Of a DNA stretch of 18,536 nucleotides, positions 7,978 to 13,969 are shown one piece after another. A model generated the notes under the pieces. It made no database searches and was not told the DNA's origin. It was given only the letters and a program-made list of their open reading frames with translations. A program made the position numbers and the translations under genes. Position 1 is the stretch's first letter. Each line of letters starts with the position of its first letter. The stretch spans positions 1-18,536 of the forward strand of contig JAIOTR010000417.1 of NCBI GenBank assembly GCA_021106665.1, read 5' to 3'. Source of the stretch: Bacteroidales bacterium (GTDB lineage Bacteria; Bacteroidota; Bacteroidia; Bacteroidales; JAADJA01).

Positions 7978-8436
7978 CTATAATTCCTCCAATATCTGTT
8001 CAGTATGTTTTTTAGTATTTACTTTCGTAAAAATCTTATCAATTTTACCATCTTCTGAAATCACAAATGTGGTGCGATGGATTCCATCATATTTCTTTCC
8101 CATAAATTTTTTCGGACCCCAAACACCATAATCACTGATAACTTTTTTATCTGTATCAGGAATTAATGGAAAAGGTAAATTTTGTTTTTCAATAAAACCT
8201 TTTTGTCGATTTTCATTATCAGCGCTAACACCGACTATTTTAAATCCCCTTTTTAACAGCATTGAATAATTGTCCCTCAAATTACATGCTTCTGCTGTAC
8301 ACCCCGGGGTATTGGCTTTAGGATAGAAAAACAATATGAGTTTAGTACCTATGAAGTCGCTCAATTTTAGTTCATTCCCATCCTGATCAACAGCAATAAT
8401 ATCCGGTGCGCTATTTCCTATTTGTAATTTTATCAT
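7978..8436 (-). CDS. bcp: Thiol peroxidase Bcp (peroxiredoxin Q type)
   Basis: A 152-residue peroxiredoxin that reduces H2O2 and organic hydroperoxides using thioredoxin. The active-site motif is ANTPGCTAEACNLRD, with peroxidatic Cys46, Thr43 and a resolving Cys51 five residues later, the intramolecular disulfide type. The length is typical of the family and there is no signal peptide, so it is cytoplasmic. It is first in a probable bcp-recA-TPR transcript; a -7-like TACTTTTG lies at 8464-8471. The nth-bcp-recA order puts peroxide detoxification next to repair of oxidative DNA damage. I recall this neighbourhood in other Bacteroidota, but did not check. Confidence 0.95.
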   Translation of the reverse strand: MIKLQIGNSAPDIIAVDQDGNELKLSDFIGTKLILFFYPKANTPGCTAEACNLRDNYSMLLKRGFKIVGVSADNENRQKGFIEKQNLPFPLIPDTDKKVISDYGVWGPKKFMGKKYDGIHRTTFVISEDGKIDKIFTKVNTKKHTEQILEEL

Positions 8437-8463
8437 AAAACTTAAGGTTTTGATCCTTTCCTA

Positions 8464-8471
8464 CAAAAGTA
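8464..8471 (-). promoter_or_regulatory. Candidate -7 element for bcp-recA-TPR
   Basis: Minus-strand TACTTTTG fits TAnnTTTG and lies 27 bases before the bcp ATG. No TTG lies at the expected -33 distance. Confidence 0.35.
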
Positions 8472-8523
8472 GAAAAATTTGAATAGGTAGGCCCTGATTT
8501 TAGATCAATAATTATTAACAAAA

Positions 8524-9165
8524 TCAGGATTTCTGTTTAAAATAATACTTACAAATATCAGTTAATCCGCATTTACTACATTCTGGCTTTCTGGCTTTGC
8601 AAACATACCTTCCATGAAGAATCAACCAATGATGTGCAATTGAGATTTTGTCTTCGGGTATGTATTCTACTAATTGTTTTTCAGTATCCAAAGGTGTTTT
8701 TGAATTGGTGGTTAAACCAATCCTGGCAGAAACCCTAAAAACATGGGTATCGACAGCCATTGCAGGTATATTATACACAACAGATGCTATAACATTGGCA
8801 GTTTTTCTTCCAACACCAGGCAGTTTTTGCAAGTTTTCAATATCAGATGGGACAACACCATTGAACTTTTCTTTAAGGGTTTTTGCCATTCCAATCAGGT
8901 TTTTAGTTTTATTATTTGGATAGGAACAGCTTTTTATCAATTCAAAAACATCTTCACTTTTAGCATTTGCAAGCGCATTTTCATCTGGAAATGCTATATA
9001 AAAAGCGGGTGTAATCAAATTCACTCTAACATCTGTACATTGAGCAGATAATATTACAGCTACGATTAATTCATAAGGTTGCTGGTATTTCAATTCTGTT
9101 TCAGCAGCCGGTCTGTGCGCTTCAAAATATGTTATTGCTTTTTCAAATCTTTGTTTTATTGTCAA
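8524..9165 (-). CDS. nth: Endonuclease III (DNA glycosylase/AP lyase)
   Basis: A 213-residue base-excision repair enzyme that removes oxidised pyrimidines and cleaves AP sites. The helix-hairpin-helix motif LPGVGRKTANV (115-125) carries catalytic Lys121; catalytic Asp139 is in AVDTHV. The C-terminal [4Fe-4S] loop is complete: Cys189, Cys196, Cys199 and Cys205 (C-x6-C-x2-C-x5-C). The start is unusual: an in-frame TAA lies 15 bases upstream of a TTG at 9165, no ATG or GTG lies between them, and the first in-frame ATG is at residue 93. The family alignment needs the N-terminal helices, so TTG is the probable start. A terminator separates it from the upstream sigma-factor genes, and an 87-base gap separates it from bcp. 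Confidence 0.96.
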   Translation of the reverse strand: MTIKQRFEKAITYFEAHRPAAETELKYQQPYELIVAVILSAQCTDVRVNLITPAFYIAFPDENALANAKSEDVFELIKSCSYPNNKTKNLIGMAKTLKEKFNGVVPSDIENLQKLPGVGRKTANVIASVVYNIPAMAVDTHVFRVSARIGLTTNSKTPLDTEKQLVEYIPEDKISIAHHWLILHGRYVCKARKPECSKCGLTDICKYYFKQKS

Positions 9166-9224
9166 TTTCTTGGTTTCTTAAATTCTATTCTGAAAATATT
9201 TTGACATCAGCTTTATAATCTTCA

Positions 9225-9232
9225 CAAAATTA
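9225..9232 (-). promoter_or_regulatory. Candidate -7 element for nth
   Basis: Minus-strand TAATTTTG fits TAnnTTTG and lies about 60 bases before the nth TTG start and just downstream of the terminator of the preceding unit. No -33 TTG is seen. Confidence 0.3.
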
Positions 9233-9240
9233 TAAATGCA

Positions 9241-9285
9241 AATAAAATAAAAAAGCCCCGGATTATATATTCGCTCCGAGGCTTT
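9241..9285 (-). terminator. Rho-independent terminator after the sigma factor/small protein genes
   Basis: Read on the minus strand, AAAGCCTCGGA (9285-9275) pairs with TCCGGGGCTTT (9262-9252), 10 of 11 pairs across a 12-base loop. A T-rich tail (TTTTTTATTTTATT, 9254-9241) follows directly. This GC-rich stem is the clearest terminator in the window and starts 18 bases after the 83-residue gene ends. Confidence 0.88.
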
Positions 9286-9303
9286 ATGATCTTTCCGTTA
9301 CAT

Positions 9304-9555
9304 TTAGTTCATTATAAAGGTTAAAACTCCAGCTTTTTTTGTTTTTATAACACAAAGGGCATGAGCATAACTCATAATGTTGTCTATGATTCTTTTTTCC
9401 GGCGAAACCTTTGCACTATCAGAAAATAAATTTTTGAATTCATCCTTTAATCTCTTATCTGCACCTAAATTTTCAAACAAATTCTTCTCATCCAGGTCAT
9501 TGGTCTCACTATAAGCAAAGGAAATTAAATCATCAAGGGTAAAAGCATTTTTCAT
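9304..9555 (-). CDS. Small protein downstream of ECF sigma factor, possible sigma-factor partner
   Basis: An 83-residue protein starting with ATG at 9555 (MKNAFTLDDLISFAY). A TTG two codons upstream is a less likely start. It is acidic in its N-terminal half (TNDLDEKNLFENLG) and helical, with a C-terminal block containing SPEKRIIDNIMSYAHAL. It has no transmembrane helix, zinc-binding HxxxCxxC motif or signal peptide. I recall similar short proteins, with a TLDDLIxxAYxE start and an SPxxxxxxxIMxYA block, directly after a sigma-factor gene in other Bacteroidota. The position and acidic helical make-up suggest a cytoplasmic sigma-factor regulator or stability partner, but that is inference. It is followed by a strong terminator and separated from the sigma gene by 167 bases that contain a hairpin. 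Confidence 0.65.
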   Translation of the reverse strand: MKNAFTLDDLISFAYSETNDLDEKNLFENLGADKRLKDEFKNLFSDSAKVSPEKRIIDNIMSYAHALCVIKTKKAGVLTFIMN

Positions 9556-9688
9556 AGGCAATTTACATCTATTTACATTTTTTTTACAAACTACCTAACG
9601 AAAGAATCCTCAAAATTATTTTAAGAATATCAGAAGAAAGTTTCAGATTCAATTAAAACGAATTGCATCTGACTGATTAAAAGAAAGA

Positions 9689-9716
9689 TGGGGATTTAAA
9701 AAGATTATTTTCCCCA
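9689..9716 (-). other. Hairpin between sigma factor and small-protein genes
   Basis: Read on the minus strand, TGGGGA (9716-9711) pairs with TCCCCA (9694-9689) across an AT-rich loop, followed by a pyrimidine-rich TCTTTCTTTT tract. It lies 6 bases after the sigma-factor stop. It resembles a weak terminator or processing site that could lower expression of the downstream small protein relative to the sigma factor. Confidence 0.4.
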
Positions 9717-9722
9717 ATACTA

Positions 9723-10310
9723 TTAAGTGAGAACAATGTTCTTTTCAGCTATCAACTTACGAAGGTTTATCAATGCGTAGCGCATTCGACCTAAAGCAGT
9801 ATTAATTGATACATTGGTGACTTCTGAGATATCTTTGAAACTCATCTCGGCATAATGACGCATATAAAGAACTTCTCTCTGTTCATCAGGCAAAAGCTCA
9901 ATCAACTTGCGTACATCTTTGTGTATTTGCTCTGTGATCATCCTGTCCTCAATCGAAGGATCAAGAATATTCAACGTATCAAATATATCGAAGTCCTCAT
10001 TTTTACTGTTATCAACAACCGGTATCCTGTTCGATTTTCTGAAATGATCAATAATAAGATTATGAGCAATCCGCATTACCCATTGAAGAAATTTGCCTTC
10101 CTCATTATAAGATCCCGCACGGATTGTATTTATCACTTTTATAAATGTATCCTGGAATAAATCATCAGCTAAATCCTTATTTTTTGTGATCATAAGAATA
10201 TACGCATAGACGCGATTTTTATGACGACTGATTAGTTTTTCAAGGCTGGCATGATTGCCTTGTAAATAACTACCTATTAGCTCTTTGTCACTTATAACCT
10301 GAGCTTTCAT
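9723..10310 (-). CDS. ECF-type RNA polymerase sigma factor
   Basis: A 195-residue sigma-70 family factor of the extracytoplasmic-function type, with region 2 and region 4 only. Region 2 contains AYILMITKNKDLADDLFQDTF and the -10-recognition helix around KFLQWVMRIAHNLIIDHFR (about 32-95). Region 4 contains LLPDEQREVLYMRHYAEMS and the helix-turn-helix FKDISEVTNVSINTALGRMRYA (about 137-180). A GTG two codons upstream (10316) is also in frame, but it would sit inside the ribosome binding site. AAGGAGG (10322-10316 on this strand) is ideally placed 5 bases before ATG 10310, so I chose that start. Such a strong Shine-Dalgarno is uncommon in Bacteroidota. A related purine block lies about 48 bases upstream. 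It is divergent from uvrA. Confidence 0.93.
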   Translation of the reverse strand: MKAQVISDKELIGSYLQGNHASLEKLISRHKNRVYAYILMITKNKDLADDLFQDTFIKVINTIRAGSYNEEGKFLQWVMRIAHNLIIDHFRKSNRIPVVDNSKNEDFDIFDTLNILDPSIEDRMITEQIHKDVRKLIELLPDEQREVLYMRHYAEMSFKDISEVTNVSINTALGRMRYALINLRKLIAEKNIVLT

Positions 10311-10315
10311 ATACA

Positions 10316-10322
10316 CCTCCTT
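10316..10322 (-). promoter_or_regulatory. Strong Shine-Dalgarno that fixes the sigma-factor start
   Basis: AAGGAGG on the minus strand, 5 bases before ATG 10310. A second block, AAAGGAGGAGAG (10372-10361), lies about 48 bases upstream and has no ATG, GTG or TTG at a workable distance. Both are preceded by AATTAAA, so they look like a duplicated leader segment. Confidence 0.6.
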
Positions 10323-10407
10323 TTTAATTCGGTTTAATAGGTAGAATTATTTACTATAAGCTCTCCTCCTTTAATTATTATGAATGGAAAAATTTTCTAA
10401 ATCAATA

Positions 10408-10449
10408 CAAATATAATGCAAAACTAACACAAATAATATTAAAATGCAA
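10408..10449 (-). promoter_or_regulatory. Candidate promoters of the sigma-factor gene
   Basis: Two -7-like octamers lie on the minus strand: TAGTTTTG (10426-10419), with a TTG (10449-10447) 20 nt upstream, and TATATTTG (10415-10408), without a suitably spaced TTG. Either gives a leader of about 90-100 bases before ATG 10310, which would include both purine blocks. Confidence 0.4.
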
Positions 10450-10459
10450 ATTTAATTAA

Positions 10460-10467
10460 TAATTTTG
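10460..10467 (+). promoter_or_regulatory. Candidate -7 element for uvrA
   Basis: TAATTTTG fits TAnnTTTG and predicts a leader of about 12 bases before ATG 10486. There is no -33 TTG. It lies back to back with the sigma-factor promoter. No LexA-type palindrome is obvious. Confidence 0.38.
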
Positions 10468-10485
10468 GCCGGTTTATCTTAAAAA

Positions 10486-13314
10486 ATGCTAAATCAAAAT
10501 ATTGAAAATAAAAATCCTCGCGAATTTATAATAATTAAAGGTGCGAGGGTGCACAACCTTAAAAATATTGATCTTGCGATCCCCAAAAACAAATTAGTAG
10601 TAATTACAGGATTATCAGGGTCAGGCAAATCTTCATTGGCATTCGATACTTTATTTGCTGATGGACAACGAAGGTATGTTGAGAGTTTAAGCTCTTATGC
10701 GCGACAATTCCTTGGCAGAATGAGTAAACCTGAGGTTGATTATATCAAAGGGATTGCACCGGCTATTGCCATTGAACAAAAAGTTAATACACGAAATCCA
10801 AGATCTACTGTTGGTACATCAACAGAAATATACGAATACTTGAAGCTTCTTTTTGCCAGAACAGGCAAAACATATTCACCGGTAACAGGTAAATTAGTAG
10901 AGAGGCATACAGTAACAATGGTTACTGACTTTATTATGTCACAAAATATTGGGACCAAGATCTTAATTTATAGTCCTCTTGAGATCAATTGCAAGAAAAG
11001 ATCAATTAAAGATCAGTTGTCAATCTTACTTCAGCAGGGTTTTAGCAGAATAAAAACAAATGGTGACATCAGGCGGATAGATGATATTTTAAAAGAGAAA
11101 CCGGTTGCCTTTGATGAAATTTTTGTTGTTATCGACAGGATTATTATCAATGAAAAAGATAGTGATTTACATTCCCGAATTGCTGATTCTGTTCAAACTG
11201 CTTTTTTTGAAGGCCATGGAACCGGTTTTGTAGAATGCGAATTTGAGGGAAATATATCTATTGAGACCTTCTCAAACAAGTTTGAAGCCGATGGAATTAT
11301 TTTCGAGGAACCATCTGTAAACCTTTTCAGTTTCAATAATCCATATGGTGCATGTAAATCATGTGAAGGATTTGGAAGTGTTATCGGTATTGATCCTGAT
11401 TTAGTCATTCCCAATAAAAGTCTTTCTGTTTATGAAGAAGCCATTGCCTGCTGGAAAGGCGAAAAAATGAGCGAATGGAAGGATCACTTAGTTAATAATG
11501 CTTATAAATTCGACTTTCCAATCCACAAACCTTATTATGAACTGACACCTGAACATAAGGAACTTCTTTGGACGGGCAACGAATATTTTTATGGCCTGAA
11601 TGATTTTTTCAAATATGTTGAAGAGCAAACCTATAAAATTCAATACAGGGTCATGCTTTCAAGATATAGGGGTAAAACTGTTTGCCCTGAATGTAACGGC
11701 ACACGGCTTCGGAAGGATGCCAATTATGTTAAAATTGGTGGTAAATCGGTCAGCGATGTTGTTTTGCTGCCGGTAAGCAAAGTAATTAGGTTTCTAAAAA
11801 ATCTGGAGTTTTCTGAATTTGAAGAAAAAGTTGCAAAAAGACTTTTAATTGAATTGGATAACAGACTGCAATATTTAGAAGATGTCGGTCTGGGGTATCT
11901 GACATTAAACCGTTTATCAAATTCATTATCCGGTGGTGAATCACAACGTATTAATCTTGCTACTTCTCTTGGCAGCAGTCTTGTAGGATCGTTGTATATA
12001 CTCGATGAACCTAGCATTGGCCTTCATCCAAGGGATACACACAGACTGATTAAAGTCCTCAAACAGTTAAGGGATACAGGAAATACCGTTATTGTAGTTG
12101 AACACGAGGAGGAAATCATAAAAGAAGCAGATGAAATAATAGATATTGGTCCATTTGCCGGCATAAATGGCGGTAAGCTTATATTTCAGGGTGATTATAA
12201 AAAATTATTGAAGTCGAAAGAAAGTTTAACAGCCAAATATCTTTCTCAAAGATTAAAGATTGAATTGCCTGAAAGAAGAAGAACCTGGAAGGAATATATT
12301 GAAATAATCGGAGCGAGGGAAAATAATTTGCAGGGGATTGATATTAAGTTTCCATTAAATGTTTTTACAGTTGTTACAGGTGTTAGCGGATCGGGTAAAA
12401 CCTCATTAGTAAAGAATATTTTTTATTCATCATTGAAAAAAATGTTTGGTGGATACAGTGAAAAAACAGGAAAATTCGACAGGTTGACAGGGGATTATAA
12501 TCGTATATCCAATGTGGAAATGGTTGATCAAAATCCAATAGGAAGGTCATCAAGGTCGAATCCGGCAACATATGTAAAAGCATACGATGATATAAGGGGT
12601 TTGTATGCCAGCCAGCAAATGGCCAAGCTAAGAGGGTATAAGCCAGGATATTTTTCATTCAATATTGAAGGAGGCAGATGTGAAGAATGCGAAGGTGAGG
12701 GTGTTGTAAAAATAGAAATGCAATTCATGGCTGATATCTTTCTCACCTGCGAAAACTGTGGTGGAAAACGATTTAAAGATGAGGTTTTGGATATTAAATA
12801 CAGAGAAAAAAACATCCATGACATCCTGAATATGACCATCAATCAGTCCATTGAGTTTTTTAGCGCTGAACAAAATTCATCTTCTGGTATCAAGAAAATT
12901 ATTCAAAAATTAAAACCTCTTCAGGATGTTGGTCTTGGTTATTTAGGTTTAGGACAGCCTTCCAGTACTTTGAGTGGTGGGGAAGCTCAGAGAGTTAAGT
13001 TAGCCTTTTTCCTCTCCAAAGGAGCTTCCGAAGCCCCTACCCTATTTATTTTTGACGAGCCTACAACCGGGCTACATTTTCATGACATTTCAAAACTATT
13101 AACCGCATTTGATGCATTAATTGAAAAAGGCCACTCCATCATAGTTATTGAGCATAATATGGAAGTAATAAAATGCGCCGATTGGATCATTGATCTTGGT
13201 CCTGAAGGTGGAGAAAAAGGTGGTAATATAGTTTTTGAAGGATTGCCAGACGACATATTAAAAAAAGGAGACTCATACACAGCTGGTTTCTTAAAAGATA
13301 AACTTATCATTTAA
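10486..13314 (+). CDS. uvrA: Excinuclease ABC subunit A
   Basis: A 942-residue UvrA, the damage-recognition ATPase of nucleotide excision repair, which acts with UvrB and UvrC (not in this window). It has two ABC-type ATPase modules: Walker A GLSGSGKSS (42-50), signature LSGGESQRI (481-489) and Walker B YILDEPS (504-510) in the first; GVSGSGKTS (632-640), LSGGEAQRV (829-837) and IFDEPTTGL (855-863) in the second. The C-terminal zinc module is intact (Cys732, Cys735, Cys755, Cys758). In the first zinc module only the second pair remains (Cys290, Cys293); where most UvrA proteins have CxxC before EPxxxLFSFNNP, this one reads EADGII. That change is, from memory, usual in Bacteroidota UvrA. The length is normal and the gene is intact. 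Confidence 0.98.
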   Translation: MLNQNIENKNPREFIIIKGARVHNLKNIDLAIPKNKLVVITGLSGSGKSSLAFDTLFADGQRRYVESLSSYARQFLGRMSKPEVDYIKGIAPAIAIEQKVNTRNPRSTVGTSTEIYEYLKLLFARTGKTYSPVTGKLVERHTVTMVTDFIMSQNIGTKILIYSPLEINCKKRSIKDQLSILLQQGFSRIKTNGDIRRIDDILKEKPVAFDEIFVVIDRIIINEKDSDLHSRIADSVQTAFFEGHGTGFVECEFEGNISIETFSNKFEADGIIFEEPSVNLFSFNNPYGACKSCEGFGSVIGIDPDLVIPNKSLSVYEEAIACWKGEKMSEWKDHLVNNAYKFDFPIHKPYYELTPEHKELLWTGNEYFYGLNDFFKYVEEQTYKIQYRVMLSRYRGKTVCPECNGTRLRKDANYVKIGGKSVSDVVLLPVSKVIRFLKNLEFSEFEEKVAKRLLIELDNRLQYLEDVGLGYLTLNRLSNSLSGGESQRINLATSLGSSLVGSLYILDEPSIGLHPRDTHRLIKVLKQLRDTGNTVIVVEHEEEIIKEADEIIDIGPFAGINGGKLIFQGDYKKLLKSKESLTAKYLSQRLKIELPERRRTWKEYIEIIGARENNLQGIDIKFPLNVFTVVTGVSGSGKTSLVKNIFYSSLKKMFGGYSEKTGKFDRLTGDYNRISNVEMVDQNPIGRSSRSNPATYVKAYDDIRGLYASQQMAKLRGYKPGYFSFNIEGGRCEECEGEGVVKIEMQFMADIFLTCENCGGKRFKDEVLDIKYREKNIHDILNMTINQSIEFFSAEQNSSSGIKKIIQKLKPLQDVGLGYLGLGQPSSTLSGGEAQRVKLAFFLSKGASEAPTLFIFDEPTTGLHFHDISKLLTAFDALIEKGHSIIVIEHNMEVIKCADWIIDLGPEGGEKGGNIVFEGLPDDILKKGDSYTAGFLKDKLII

Positions 13315-13327
13315 GCCAAAATATTTT

Positions 13328-13517
13328 GTAACTAATCAGTATCAAAAATTCAATTTAATGATAAGATTTCTCTGTAAAACTCAGTTTATTCTTTGTGAAT
13401 TCTTTGTGGCACAGCTATTACACAAAGTGACTCAAAGGAGCACAAAGTGACACAAAGAAAAGAAAGATTTCCCCAAAAGCCATTTCTTTATTGATTCACA
13501 GGACACTGATCAGTTAC
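13328..13517. repeat. Quasi-palindromic intergenic element with 16-base inverted ends
   Basis: GTAACTAATCAGTATC (13328-13343) is an inverted copy of GACACTGATCAGTTAC (13502-13517): 14 of 16 bases match and the two differences are transitions. Inside lie CTTTGTG heptamers in opposite orientations on the two sides of the centre, so the whole 190 bases is a loose palindrome without any coding frame. It starts 14 bases after the uvrA stop and ends 40 bases before the Fur-family ATG. It may be a small non-autonomous mobile element or a folded repeat; alternatively, the two ends may be operators. No target-site duplication is evident. Confidence 0.5.
13391..13457. repeat. CTTTGTG heptamer array with 10-base period
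   Basis: On the plus strand CTTTGTG occurs at 13391 and 13402. The complement follows as CACAAAG at 13421, CTCAAAG at 13431, CACAAAG at 13441 and CACAAAG at 13451. The right half has an exact 10-base period. Left and right halves are inverted with respect to each other across AGCTATTA, so the single strand can fold. Arrays of this heptamer are, from memory, scattered between genes in many Bacteroidota genomes and have no assigned function. Confidence 0.7.
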
Positions 13518-13537
13518 GAATTTTTTTATTATTTTTG
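13502..13537 (+). promoter_or_regulatory. Promoter and possible operator of the Fur-family/znu operon
   Basis: TATTTTTG (13530-13537) fits the -7 consensus and lies 19 bases before ATG 13557. No -33 TTG is present. Its place is taken by GACACTGATCAGTTAC (13502-13517), which is symmetric at 12 of 16 positions around GATC with a perfect ACTGATCAGT core (13505-13514). A palindrome over the -33 region suits an autoregulatory Fur/Zur site, but its sequence does not match the classic E. coli Fur or Zur boxes, and it is also the right end of the element described at 13328-13517. Confidence 0.4.
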
Positions 13538-13556
13538 CAACAATGTCGCATTTTAT

Positions 13557-13949
13557 ATGAAAGCGAAAAATATTTTACTAAAATATAATTTGAGTATTAC
13601 AACAGGCAGGCTCAATATTCTTGAAATTTTTCTAAACAATGAAATGGCTCTTTCAGAGAAGGATATTCAGGATAAATTAATAGGTGTTTGTGACAGGGCC
13701 ACCATTTACAGGACGTTAAAAAAATTTAAAGACACAGGAATAGTTCACCCTATTGCAACAGAAGGAATGATAACAAAATATGTTTTAAAAAAAGAACCGG
13801 AAGAACACCTTCATTTTAAATGTACAGATTGTGGTAAAATAATGTGTCTGCCCGAAGTTCAAATGAAAAATTATGAATTACCCTCAGGTTTCACAAAAAA
13901 GGAAAGCAACTTCCTGGTGATAGGAACCTGCAATAATTGTAATAATTGA
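13557..13949 (+). CDS. Fur-family metalloregulator, probably Zur-like
   Basis: A 130-residue ferric/zinc-uptake-type repressor. The N-terminal winged helix includes TTGRLNILEIFLN and the recognition helix in CDRATIYRTLKKFKDTGIVH (45-64). The C-terminal half has the structural zinc site Cys89, Cys92, Cys125 and Cys128, and HLHFKC (84-89) in place of the HHDH stretch of classical Fur. I chose ATG 13557 because Fur proteins begin about here; a longer frame from a TTG at 13491 would run through the inverted repeat and the -7 element. It ends 20 bases before znuA on the same strand, so it probably leads and controls the znu operon, which favours Zur over Fur. Metal specificity cannot be settled from sequence. 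Confidence 0.9.
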   Translation: MKAKNILLKYNLSITTGRLNILEIFLNNEMALSEKDIQDKLIGVCDRATIYRTLKKFKDTGIVHPIATEGMITKYVLKKEPEEHLHFKCTDCGKIMCLPEVQMKNYELPSGFTKKESNFLVIGTCNNCNN

Positions 13950-13969
13950 GTTAATAATTAAAAGAAAGT

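Noticed and set aside
13317..13328. CAAAATATTTTG palindrome as the uvrA terminator
   Set aside because: It has no loop and no T tract, so it cannot form a useful terminator hairpin; it may be chance in AT-rich DNA.
13421..13457. CRISPR-like array
   Set aside because: The repeats are 7 bases at 10-base steps, far too short for CRISPR repeats and spacers, and there are no cas genes.
13491..13556. Longer Fur-family protein starting at TTG 13491
   Set aside because: The extra N-terminus would be encoded by the inverted repeat and the -7 element, has unlikely composition, and Fur proteins start near MKAKNIL at 13557.
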